NCBI GenBank assembly: GCA_036832975.1
Contig: DAITQM010000002.1
Coordinates: 127,769-191,768, forward strand
From: DAITQM01 sp036832975
GTDB lineage: Bacteria; Pseudomonadota; Gammaproteobacteria; Xanthomonadales; Wenzhouxiangellaceae
Direction of reading: 5' to 3'
DNA: 64,000 bases
This document shows positions 24,836 through 32,764 of this stretch, piece after piece. Numbering within the stretch: position 1 is the first letter of the stretch; every line of letters starts with the position of its first letter. The notes beneath the pieces were generated by a model that saw only the letters and a program-made list of their open reading frames with translations, was not told the DNA's origin and did no database searches. The translations under genes were made by a program, and so were the position numbers.

Positions 24836-25340
24836 ACTCGACCCACGCTGGCGCACCCTGTACCGCCGCCATACCGCGCCTGAGGACACCTGCCCGTCCG
24901 GTGAGCGGCTTGCCGATCTCGCCGCCGGCCGCGTCTGGCCGTGGTCACGCCGGCGCCTTACGGCGCACCTGGCCGCCTGCACCGATTGCGCCGGCGATTT
25001 TCGGGTGTTGTTGGAGGCCCGCAGCGGCCTCGAATCGGCGCTCGCTGCCCACCGGTCTGCGTCGCAACCCGCCACCGAACCCCGGCCCGCCCCACGGTGG
25101 CGACCTCTGCTGCGCCCGCTGCCACTGGCCGCCGCCGCGGCCGCGATGGCGCTCGCCATCGTCTTTGCGCCGCGCCCGGAACCCCAACCGGCCCGGCAAC
25201 TTGCCGGCGACGATCTGATTATGGCCAACGATTTCGAACAACGCTTCGCCCAGAACGAACCCGATCTCCTTTTCCAGAGCGGCTTCGATACCGCGCCTGA
25301 CCTGCAACCGGCGCTGTTCAAAGACCATTTCGGCGGCTGA
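24828..25340 (+). CDS. probable anti-sigma factor (zinc-binding, membrane)
   Basis: 170 residues. Cys22 and the HLAACTDC segment (His47, Cys51, Cys54) match the H-x3-C-x2-C zinc motif of anti-sigma domains. One transmembrane segment (about 95-112, Ala-rich) follows, and the C-terminal part (about 115-170) is acidic and probably periplasmic, without a recognisable sensor. Overlap with the sigma gene supports coupling. Its Met lies at ATG 24828 inside the sigma gene end. Confidence 0.8.
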   Translation: MSELDPRWRTLYRRHTAPEDTCPSGERLADLAAGRVWPWSRRRLTAHLAACTDCAGDFRVLLEARSGLESALAAHRSASQPATEPRPAPRWRPLLRPLPLAAAAAAMALAIVFAPRPEPQPARQLAGDDLIMANDFEQRFAQNEPDLLFQSGFDTAPDLQPALFKDHFGG

Positions 25341-25390
25341 CCGCTCCTTCTTCATCATTCCCTGCCGCCCAACGGCCGCCCAACGACCAC

Positions 25391-26767
25391 TTACCGGCAG
25401 TCGTTGCGGCGGCGCAGGTGGTTGAGCAAATCGACGCGGGTGATCAGGCCGAGAAAATGCTCGCCGTCCATCACGATGGCGACATGATCGCGGTCGAAGA
25501 TCGGTGGCAGGTCGTCGAGCGGGGCGTGGACGTCGATCAATTGCAGCTCGGTGACCATGGCACTGTGCACCGGCTCGCGGAAGCGGCCGCTATCGCGATA
25601 GACGGCGCGCAAGATATCCGATTCGTCGATAATGCCGAGCAGCTTACCGTTCTGCATCACCGGCAGTTGCGAGACGTCGTAGAGTTTCATCCGCTGGTAG
25701 GCGTTGGCCAGCGGCTCATCGGGGGTGACGAGGATCGTTTCGTGTTCATCGATCGGGCGGGCGATCAGGTCGCGCAAGGTGCCGGTCGTAGCGCGTTCGA
25801 CGAAACCGAAATCGCGCAACCACTGGTCGTTATACATTTTGGATAAATATTTGTTGCCGGTATCGCAGACAAAGCTCAACACCCGTTTCGGTGCCGTCTG
25901 TTCGCGGCAATAGCGCAGGGCGGCGGCGACCAGGGTGCCGGTCGAGGAACCGCCCAGGATGCCTTCGCTTTTCAAAAGCTCGCGCGCCGTCAGAAAACTC
26001 TCCCGGTCGTCGATGCTGTACGCCTTGCCGACGCGGCTGAAATCGCTGATCGTCGGCAGGAAATCCTCGCCGATCCCCTCGACCATCCAACTCGCGCTCT
26101 TGGTACTCAACGTCCCTTCATTGATGTATTCGGCGAGAATCGAGCCGGCCGGGTCGGCGAGTATCAGCTCGACCTCGGGCGCGGTTTCGGCGAAATAGCG
26201 CGACAGCCCGGTGATCGTGCCGCTCGACCCGACGCCGAGGACGATGGCGTCGAGCCGCCCGTCCATCTGCCGCCAGATTTCCGGCCCGGTACCTTCCTGG
26301 TGGGCACGCGGGTTCGACGGGTTGCCGAACTGGTTGATGAAATACGCCTCCGGCGTGTCGGCGGCGATACGAGCGGCGAGATCCTGGTAGTACTCGGGGT
26401 GGCCCTTGGCGACATCGGAACGCGTCAAGACCACCTCGGCGCCCATGGCCTTGAGATTGGAAATTTTCTCGCGGCTCATTTTGTCGGGGACGACGAGAAT
26501 CAGGCGATACCCTTTCTGCGCCGCGACCAGCGCCAGCGCCAGGCCGGTATTGCCGGCCGTCCCTTCGACGATGACTCCACCGGGCTTGAGATGGCCGGCA
26601 CGCTCGGCGTCCTCGATCATCCTCAATCCGATGCGATCCTTGATCGAGCCGCCGGGGTTTTGGTTCTCGAGCTTGAGATACAGCTCGCACGGCCCGCTAT
26701 CGAGATGGTTGACGCGGACGATCGGCGTCTCGCCAATCAGTTGCAGGATGTTCTGGTGGAGGGTCAT
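25391..26767 (-). CDS. cystathionine beta-synthase with CBS-domain pair
   Basis: Joins serine and homocysteine to cystathionine. 458 residues: a fold-type II PLP domain with the Lys in NPGGSIKDR near residue 43, EGTAGNTG, the GVGSSGTITG phosphate loop and GGSSTGT, then two CBS domains (about 335-455). This is the Cbs architecture without the haem N-terminus. Short-chain O-acetylserine enzymes lack the CBS pair. Together with the gamma-lyase-type gene at 22812 it makes a reverse transsulfuration pathway. Confidence 0.93.
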   Translation of the reverse strand: MTLHQNILQLIGETPIVRVNHLDSGPCELYLKLENQNPGGSIKDRIGLRMIEDAERAGHLKPGGVIVEGTAGNTGLALALVAAQKGYRLILVVPDKMSREKISNLKAMGAEVVLTRSDVAKGHPEYYQDLAARIAADTPEAYFINQFGNPSNPRAHQEGTGPEIWRQMDGRLDAIVLGVGSSGTITGLSRYFAETAPEVELILADPAGSILAEYINEGTLSTKSASWMVEGIGEDFLPTISDFSRVGKAYSIDDRESFLTARELLKSEGILGGSSTGTLVAAALRYCREQTAPKRVLSFVCDTGNKYLSKMYNDQWLRDFGFVERATTGTLRDLIARPIDEHETILVTPDEPLANAYQRMKLYDVSQLPVMQNGKLLGIIDESDILRAVYRDSGRFREPVHSAMVTELQLIDVHAPLDDLPPIFDRDHVAIVMDGEHFLGLITRVDLLNHLRRRNDCR

Positions 26768-26879
26768 GACGGCGCCGGCGGCAAAGGGTGTACCAGTTTA
26801 ACTCGGCGGCCCCGGATTGACCGCCCTCGTTCCCCCCTTCGCTTGCGATGGACGGGGAGGGGGGAATCGACTTCGACGA

Positions 26880-27170
26880 TCGCACCCCCTTCCTAACCTT
26901 CCCCCGCAAGCGAGGGAAGGGACAAGGCGGGTTCCCGCCAGCGGGGCGAGTCCGATTATTTCACCCACCCTCGCTTGCGTGGGAGGTCCCATTATTTCCC
27001 CCTCCCTCGCTTGCGGGGGGGCCGGGGAGGGGGTGTATTCCAACTTCAGTAATTGCACCCCCTTCCTAACCTTCCCCCGCAAGCGGGGGAAGGGATGAGG
27101 AGGGTTCTCGCTTGCGGGGGCCGGGGAGGGGGTGTATTCCGACTTCGACAGTTGTGCCCCCTTCCGCGGG
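26880..27170. repeat. family D palindromic repeat array
   Basis: Five or more palindromic units, CCCCCGCAAGCGGGGG or degenerate forms, with CCTTCCTAACCTT, GGGTGTATTCC-ACTTC and AGTTGTGCCCC links, in mixed orientation. It occupies the first part of the 703-base space between cbs and the dockerin-like gene. The rest of that space is the promoter and leader described separately. Confidence 0.75.
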
Positions 27171-27217
27171 AATTCCGGGAGGAGAACGGCACCTTGACCC
27201 CTGGCCAATGCCGTCTT

Positions 27218-27246
27218 TTGACCCCCGGGGCCATTTGGGGTATAGT
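27218..27246 (+). promoter_or_regulatory. strong sigma-70 promoter of the cohesin/dockerin-like cluster
   Basis: TTGACC (27218-27223), exactly 17 bases, TATAGT (27241-27246): 5 of 6 matches at each box. Transcription would begin near 27253, leaving a leader of about 218 bases before the ATG at 27471. This is the clearest promoter in the window apart from that of rpmB. Confidence 0.75.
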
Positions 27247-27297
27247 TCCGAGCCAGATCGGCTGCCCCAGTTGGGGGCGCAAAAGGAGAGGCGCTAA

Positions 27298-27456
27298 GTG
27301 CGGTTTTTGGGGCGTTCGATGGACGGATGCGGGTGGCGACCGGACGCGGCCACGCCGGGATCGGCCGCCGGTGACAATTATTTGCCGCCGTTTACGTTAT
27401 ATTACCGTGCAACTCCCAGGTTCCGCCGCCCTGGCGGATCGTTTTTCTGTCTCTGA
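27298..27456 (+). other. possible leader ORF in the 27.25-27.47 kb leader
   Basis: A GTG at 27298 with AAAGGAGA about 8 bases upstream opens a 52-codon frame that ends at TGA 27454-27456, 14 bases before the dockerin-like start. Its codons run through the terminator-like hairpin at 27422-27446, so ribosome position could influence that hairpin. The peptide has no recognisable similarity and no run of a single regulatory codon. It may be chance. Confidence 0.25.
27422..27446 (+). terminator. terminator-like hairpin in the leader (possible attenuator)
   Basis: Stem TCCGCC / GGCGGA (27422-27427 with 27433-27438), five-base loop, then TCG and five T (27442-27446). It lies only 24 bases before the first gene of the cluster, which fits an attenuation site better than the end of a gene. 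Confidence 0.5.
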
Positions 27457-27470
27457 CGAGGGCTAAGTCC

Positions 27471-28301
27471 ATGATTTCACAGAAAAAACTCGTATTTTCG
27501 ACCACCGTGGCGCTGGTCGCCGCCGGTGGTATCCAGGTCGCCGCGGCCTGCTCGCTGGCCAACTGGTCGGACATGGCCGGCACCGTGATCGCCAGCCAAC
27601 CGGACGGCAACGGCAGCACCGGCGCGCCGACGGCCGTCGCCCGCTACGACGGCTTGTGCGGCTTCCAGGCCGACGGCGCCGGCAGCCTTGTCCAGGACAA
27701 CCGGCCGAACGGGATCAGCCGCATCGTCGCCCGTTTCTATGTCAAGGCCAATGGCAATGCCGGCGAAATCTATCGCGGCTTCGGCGACGAAGTCGGTGGC
27801 ACGCCGCGCTTCGTGGTCTCGGTCGATGCGTCCAATAACTACACGTTGACCGACAGCGCTACGGGTCAATTCGTCAGCCAGGCGGGTACCGGTGGCTGGG
27901 ACTCGGTTGAAATTGACTGGACCGGAGATGCTGGCGCTGGTTCTGCTAAACTCACCGTTAATGGTGATCCCGACGTTGATGGTATCGAGGTGTCGAACCT
28001 GACGAATCCCGGCACGCTCGATTCGGTCCGCCTCGGCGTGCTCACCGGTAGCGGTCTGAAACAATTCGACGCGTACGAATCCCGCCGCAGCACCTCGGTT
28101 AAACGGCTATGCAATTGCAATGCCAATGGTAGTGCGGATAATGTGGTGAATATCCAAGATGTCATCGTCAGCGTTAACGAAGTGTCGGGTACTGGATTGA
28201 CAACGGGCACACCGGATTGTAACGAGGATGGTGCAGTAGCAATTCAAGACATAATCACAGCTGTCAACATTATCAGCAACACCGGTTTGTGCGTTTTTTA
28301 A
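27471..28301 (+). CDS. secreted dockerin-like protein
   Basis: 276 residues with a signal peptide (about 1-26, ending AAA-C). The middle (about 30-205) is beta-rich, with segments such as FYVKANGNAGEIYRGFGDE and WDSVEIDWTGD that suggest a LamG-like jelly roll. The C-terminus has two EF-hand dockerin-like repeats: 215-236 (loop with three extra residues, VVNIQDVIVSVNE) and 249-268, where Asp249, Asn251, Asp253 and Asp260 make an exact 12-residue calcium loop. Both are Cys-flanked. The next two genes encode cohesin-like domains, the usual dockerin partners. Host enzyme activity is not visible. Confidence 0.7.
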   Translation: MISQKKLVFSTTVALVAAGGIQVAAACSLANWSDMAGTVIASQPDGNGSTGAPTAVARYDGLCGFQADGAGSLVQDNRPNGISRIVARFYVKANGNAGEIYRGFGDEVGGTPRFVVSVDASNNYTLTDSATGQFVSQAGTGGWDSVEIDWTGDAGAGSAKLTVNGDPDVDGIEVSNLTNPGTLDSVRLGVLTGSGLKQFDAYESRRSTSVKRLCNCNANGSADNVVNIQDVIVSVNEVSGTGLTTGTPDCNEDGAVAIQDIITAVNIISNTGLCVF

Positions 28302-28328
28302 CCGTCTAATTGATCGAGAGGCAAAGCA

Positions 28329-28790
28329 ATGAATACCAGGAATTTGATGATGATCGGTGCGGCCGTTGCGATCATTGGCGGCAGCGCCGATGCGGCGGAG
28401 TTGAGCAAATCTTCCGGCGCCGATCTTTGGGTGCAAAGCCAGAAAGGCGGCTATACCGTGGAATATGTGTCTGACGGGACGACCGTTGGCTTGCAATTCG
28501 ATGTTCACGATAAGAACATCAAGGAAGGCAGTTTTCAATGCGGCCCCAGCCTGGCTGCGAGCCATATCGCCAGTTGCACCCTGCACGCCGATGAGGGCTT
28601 TTTGCGCGTGGTGGTCTTTTCGATGACCAATGCGCTGGTGCCGGACGGCAGTCTGCTCCAGGTGAGTACGACATCGGGCGCCCAGAAACTACGCACCGCG
28701 GCAAAAGCCAGTGCGACATTGGGCAATGTAGTCTTTTCCGATATCCAAGGCCAGGATGTCACGCCGGCGCATTTGAAAGACAGCAAGTAA
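28329..28790 (+). CDS. small secreted cohesin-like protein
   Basis: 153 residues: signal peptide (about 1-23, ADA-AE) and one domain. VGLQFDVHD, LRVVVFSMTNALVPDGSLLQV and GNVVFSDIQGQDV have the order and spacing of cohesin-family strands (GxQFxxxYD ... NGxLxxxxF ... VxFSxxxG). No anchor or enzyme domain. RBS GAGAGG lies before ATG 28329, 27 bases after the dockerin-like gene. Assignment is by pattern only; a generic carbohydrate-binding-like beta sandwich is the alternative. Confidence 0.55.
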   Translation: MNTRNLMMIGAAVAIIGGSADAAELSKSSGADLWVQSQKGGYTVEYVSDGTTVGLQFDVHDKNIKEGSFQCGPSLAASHIASCTLHADEGFLRVVVFSMTNALVPDGSLLQVSTTSGAQKLRTAAKASATLGNVVFSDIQGQDVTPAHLKDSK

Positions 28791-28808
28791 GCAACCGATT
28801 GGAAGACT

Positions 28809-28828
28809 CCGGCCCAGGCCGGGGTTTT
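28809..28828 (+). terminator. weak intrinsic terminator
   Basis: Stem CCGGCC / GGCCGG with a CA loop, then GGTTTT, 18 bases after the small cohesin-like gene. It could partly separate this gene from the larger one downstream, which has its own leader of about 70 AT-rich bases. Confidence 0.6.
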
Positions 28829-28899
28829 CCTTGTCAATGAACAAGACCACAAACCGAGGACTTCAAAAACTCGTTTTTTTTAATTGGGAGTAAAGACCA

Positions 28900-30870
28900 A
28901 TGATTGTGTATAAGAAAGCCTTGTCTGCCTGGGCGGCTATGTTGGGTATGGCGCTTGCCGTTTCAGGCCATGCGGCGATTACCGTTAACGTCAACAGTGC
29001 CGCAGGCGCGGTCGGTGGAAATGTCGTTGTGACTCACGACTATGCGGCCCTGGATGCCGATAATGTTGGTGGCTATCAGTTTGATATTCTCTACAATCCG
29101 TCGGATTTGACGACGGTTGATGTGACTACTTGCGCCAATAATGCCCCGGCTACGCACGCCGGTTCGTTCTGCGCTGAACCGGGTGGCGCCGGCAATGGCA
29201 CGGTGCGTAGCGTGATTGCCGATTTGAATCCACCCACAGACGAAATCATGCCGACCAATATCGCACCGATTGGTCAGTGGACCTTTAGCTGTTTGCAGCC
29301 GGGAGTCCACACGTTGACTTTCAACAATCCTGCTGCCGGTGATGTCACAGGCGCAAACGTCCCCATCTCCGGCAACAACGCCACCATCACCTGTGCCATT
29401 GTCGGCAACCCCGGCTACGACTCGGTTCCCACGTCCGGCACGGCGCTCAATCTGGGTAGCGCGGTGGTCGGTACGACCACGGCGTCGCAGAACGTGACGG
29501 TTTCGGAAATCGGCGATCAGCAGCTCGATGTCAACGGCTCGGTGGGCGGCACTAATCCCGGCGATTTCAGCGCCGCGCCGCTGGTGTTTTCGATTGCTGA
29601 TGGCGGTGCGCCAGTCGATGTGGTCGTCGATTGCACGCCTTCGGCGCGCGGCAACCTGAGCGCCACGCTTAATTTGAGTAATAACTCGATCAATACGCCG
29701 AATGCGACGCATGATTTGAACTGCATCGGCTTGTCGCCGAACGTCGGCGTGGCGCCGTTGACGATCAATCTGAACGGCGTGATCACCGGCCCGGCGCCGA
29801 GCGGTTCGTTCGATGTCACCAACACCCAGGATGGCTTTGCCAGCGATGCGGGTAACGCCAGTCTGACCGAAGGCACCCTGGGCGGTACGATCACGATCAC
29901 CGACGGTCTGACCGACGCGACGATTTCGGTCAACGAAACCGATGGCGTGACCGTCTCGTGCAGCACCGCCGCGGCGGGGATGTTCTCCGATACGGTGACG
30001 GTGCAGTGGAATGATCCGTTGGCGCCCGGCGGTGTCAATTCCGCCGTGGTGACCGTCAACTGCGATATCTCCAATGCCGTCCCGTCGTTTACCTCGACGC
30101 CGGCCGCGCCCGGCCCGCTGGCCTTCGGCAACGTGACCAACGGCACGACCTCGGCGCCGATCGGTATCAACGTCGGTAACGACGGCATCGGTCCTTCGCC
30201 GCAGTCCGATCTGGATATCTCCGGTGTGGTCAGCAGCAATCCGGCGGTGTTCGCCGCAACGCTGGTCAACGCCGGTCCGTTCCCGATCGGTGCGCCGTCC
30301 GGTGGCGATGACATCACCGTGACCTGCTCGCCGCCGCCCGGCAGCGTGGCGCAGATCGCCGGTACCTTGACCGTCAACCACGACGGCGACGACAACCCGA
30401 CGGTGTTCAACCTGACCTGCGATCCGGTTTCGGATGCCCAGTTCGGCTCGACGCCGCCCGCCGGCAACGTCGCGATCGGCACCGTCTTCCCGGGCAACAC
30501 CGGTACGACGACCATCATCCTCGAAAACAATGGCGCGACGGACGATCTCAGCAACGTCGATTGCGCGATCACCGCCGGCGATCCGGAAATCGCCATCGAT
30601 TCGCCGACTTTCCCGGTTGGAACCCTGCCCGCCGGCGGTACGATCAACATGGTCGTTAGCTGCACCGTGCAGACTCCGGGCCTGTTCAGCGCCGATATCG
30701 CGTGCTCCGCCCAGGATCCGGCCGGCGCCCCGCAGACACTGAACTTTACCGTCACCTGCACCGGCCAGCCGCTGGTCGTCCCGACCCTGAGCTACTGGGG
30801 CCTGATCGCCCTGGCCCTGCTCCTGGTCTTCGGCGGTCTCGCGGCCTACCGCTTCCGGGCCACCGCATAA
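28900..30870 (+). CDS. IPTL-CTERM-anchored protein with cohesin-like and ASH/choice-of-anchor-D-like repeats
   Basis: 656 residues. Signal peptide about 1-26 (GHA-AI). A cohesin-like domain (about 27-165) has VGGYQFDILYNPSDL and a late QWTFSCLQPG strand. Three to four repeats of about 110 residues follow, each shaped like an ASH/choice-of-anchor D module: FGNVTNGTTSAPIGI, VAIGTVFPGNTGTTT, then a Cys-containing VxCxxxxPG strand. Residues about 626-656 are the sorting tail VPTLSYWGLIALALLL and a basic end, matching IPTL-CTERM. It would be processed by an exosortase-type enzyme (none in the window) and shown on the surface. Confidence 0.75.
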   Translation: MIVYKKALSAWAAMLGMALAVSGHAAITVNVNSAAGAVGGNVVVTHDYAALDADNVGGYQFDILYNPSDLTTVDVTTCANNAPATHAGSFCAEPGGAGNGTVRSVIADLNPPTDEIMPTNIAPIGQWTFSCLQPGVHTLTFNNPAAGDVTGANVPISGNNATITCAIVGNPGYDSVPTSGTALNLGSAVVGTTTASQNVTVSEIGDQQLDVNGSVGGTNPGDFSAAPLVFSIADGGAPVDVVVDCTPSARGNLSATLNLSNNSINTPNATHDLNCIGLSPNVGVAPLTINLNGVITGPAPSGSFDVTNTQDGFASDAGNASLTEGTLGGTITITDGLTDATISVNETDGVTVSCSTAAAGMFSDTVTVQWNDPLAPGGVNSAVVTVNCDISNAVPSFTSTPAAPGPLAFGNVTNGTTSAPIGINVGNDGIGPSPQSDLDISGVVSSNPAVFAATLVNAGPFPIGAPSGGDDITVTCSPPPGSVAQIAGTLTVNHDGDDNPTVFNLTCDPVSDAQFGSTPPAGNVAIGTVFPGNTGTTTIILENNGATDDLSNVDCAITAGDPEIAIDSPTFPVGTLPAGGTINMVVSCTVQTPGLFSADIACSAQDPAGAPQTLNFTVTCTGQPLVVPTLSYWGLIALALLLVFGGLAAYRFRATA

Positions 30871-30902
30871 CATAACAACAAACGTCTCCTTCACTGCTCT
30901 TC

Positions 30903-30931
30903 CCGGCCGCCGCAAGGCGGCCGGTTTTTTT
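30903..30931 (+). terminator. strong Rho-independent terminator
   Basis: A 9-base stem, CCGGCCGCC / GGCGGCCGG, with a GCAA tetraloop, followed by seven T. It ends the cohesin/dockerin-like transcript. Confidence 0.92.
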
Positions 30932-30951
30932 CCAGGGATCGTACACGCCCC

Positions 30952-31110
30952 ACTTCGTCATTCCGGACGCGCCCGCCTGCCTGTGCGTCTACGCACGCAG
31001 ACAGGCGGCAGCGGTGAGCCGGAATCCATGATTTTGACCGGACTCCCGCCTATTCTCATTGTCATTCCGGAAACGGCGCAGCCGCGATCCGTAGATATCG
31101 GCAGCCAGCG
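30952..31110. repeat. GTCATTCCGG-type interspersed repeat
   Basis: Two segments starting GTCATTCCGG (about 30956 and 31060), the first with an inverted repeat around GCCTGCCTGTGCGTCTACGC. A related piece occurs at 2761-2812 after dnaQ. No gene is seen in the 439-base space between 30871 and 31309; it holds the terminator, this repeat and MITE copy 3. Confidence 0.5.
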
Positions 31111-31119
31111 CGCGGCGTA

Positions 31120-31293
31120 TTAACCCAATAGTTGCATAAATTTTGCTCGATTTACTCGGGCAATCCTGCCCTCGCCCTTCGGGCCCGCTGCGCGGTTCAA
31201 ATTGCGTTCCCGACGCATTTGTCAGGGAATCGGAGAAGCTGCATTTGCCGGCTTGACCGAGAATTCCGGGAATCTATGCAACAATTGGGTTAA
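31120..31293. mobile_element. MITE-like element, family A copy 3 (short form)
   Basis: Ends TTAACCCAATAGTTGCATA and (complement) TTAACCCAATTGTTGCATA, TA/TA flanks, but only 174 bases: the central hairpin is replaced by an unrelated GC-rich segment, while the right GAGAATTCCGGGAATCTATG section is kept. It ends 16 bases after the trkH stop codon. Confidence 0.82.
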
Positions 31294-31309
31294 CGCTCAG
31301 ACGGGAGCT

Positions 31310-32764
31310 TCAAGCGTCTTTCCAGTAGGCCGGGGTCAGCAGGACGAGGAGGGTGAAGATCTCGAGGCGGCCGAGCAGCATCGCGAAGACCAGCACCGAT
31401 TTGGCGACGGCGTTGAGGTCGGCGAAGTGCGGCCCGGCGGCGCCGAGGCCGGGGCCGAGATTGGTCAGGCAGGCGGCGACCGCCGAAAACGAGGTTTCGA
31501 GATCGAGGCCGGTGGCGTTGAGCAGCACCGATAAAATCGCAAAGCTCGCGACATAGATGAAAAAATAACCCCATACCGCGGTGATGACGCGCGATTCGAC
31601 GGCCCGGTGACCGATGCGGATGATGCCGGCCGAGGCCGGGTGTATCACCCGCTGGATTTCGCGCACCGCCTGTTTGTAAAGCAACATGATGCGGATGACT
31701 TTCATGCCGCCGCCGGTCGAACCGGCGCAGCCGCCGATGAAAACGATAAAGATGAAGAAGATCGGCAAAAACCCAGGCCACAGATAAAAACCCGCTGTCG
31801 TGTAGCCGGTCGAGGTCATGGTCGAGATCGTTTGGAACATGCCGAGCCGCAGGGCCGAAGGCCAATTTGGTTCGACGCCATAAAATACGATCGCGGTAGT
31901 GGCGATCGCCGTAAAAACCAGTAACAATGTGGCGTAGGTTCTGACTTCGGGGTCGAGCTGATACGGCGCCAGGCTGGCCCGCCGCCAGGCGAGGAAGTGA
32001 ATCGCGAAGTTGATTCCGCCGAGCGTCATGAAGACGATGGCCACCAGTTCGATCAGAAAACTCTGAAAATGCGCGATACTGGCGTCGTAATTGGAATAAC
32101 CGCCGGTCGATAACGTCGTGAAGGAGTGAGTTATGGCATCGAACCAGTTCATGCCGGCCACGTGATAGGCCAGTATGCACAGCACCGTCAAGCCGAAATA
32201 AATCAACCACAGCGCTTTTGCGGTTTCGGCGATGCGCGGCGTGAGTTTGCTGTCCTTGACCGGCCCCGGCGTCTCGGCGCGGTAGAGCTGCAAACCGCCG
32301 ATGCGCAGCATGGGCAGCACCGCGACGGCGAGCACGACGATGCCCATGCCGCCGAGCCACTGCAATAGCGCGCGGTGGAAGAGCAGGCCGTGCGGCATTG
32401 TGTCCAGGCCGGTCAGTACCGTCGCGCCGGTGGTCGTCAAGCCGGAAATCGATTCGAAGATCGCATCGACGACGCCGATGCGCGGGACCTGGAGCAGCAC
32501 CATCGGCAGCGCGCCGGCCAGGCCGATGACGATCCAACTCAGCGCGACGACGAGAAAACCGTCGCGCAGCCGCAAGTCGATACGGATGCGGCGCACCGGC
32601 CACCAGACCGCGGCGCCGAGCAGGAACAGGCCGGAACCGGTGGCGATAAAGGTCGCGAAGCTAGAATCGCCGTACAACCAGGCGACCAGCGCCGGCAGAA
32701 GTTGCAAGGCACCGGCGAGCAGCAACAGCAGGCCGATGAGCCGGCAAAGCAGCGTCGGATTCAT
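31310..32764 (-). CDS. trkH: Trk potassium uptake channel subunit TrkH
   Basis: Inner-membrane K+ channel protein of 484 residues. The four P-loops are visible with selectivity glycines: SGLTTTGATV (~110), TLSTGGYSN (~222), MTSTGYTT (~314), and CLTNLGPGLG (~433). The gating-loop segment GGCAGSTGGGMK, with its Gly-rich stretch, is also present. The ATG overlaps the trkA stop by one base (TAATG), so channel and gating ring are translationally coupled. Confidence 0.96.
   Translation of the reverse strand: MNPTLLCRLIGLLLLLAGALQLLPALVAWLYGDSSFATFIATGSGLFLLGAAVWWPVRRIRIDLRLRDGFLVVALSWIVIGLAGALPMVLLQVPRIGVVDAIFESISGLTTTGATVLTGLDTMPHGLLFHRALLQWLGGMGIVVLAVAVLPMLRIGGLQLYRAETPGPVKDSKLTPRIAETAKALWLIYFGLTVLCILAYHVAGMNWFDAITHSFTTLSTGGYSNYDASIAHFQSFLIELVAIVFMTLGGINFAIHFLAWRRASLAPYQLDPEVRTYATLLLVFTAIATTAIVFYGVEPNWPSALRLGMFQTISTMTSTGYTTAGFYLWPGFLPIFFIFIVFIGGCAGSTGGGMKVIRIMLLYKQAVREIQRVIHPASAGIIRIGHRAVESRVITAVWGYFFIYVASFAILSVLLNATGLDLETSFSAVAACLTNLGPGLGAAGPHFADLNAVAKSVLVFAMLLGRLEIFTLLVLLTPAYWKDA

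Noticed and set aside
28963..30915. 650-residue minus-strand frame opposite the cohesin-like/ASH protein
   Set aside because: Arg-rich composition typical of antisense frames; the plus strand has RBS, signal peptide, sorting tail and terminator.
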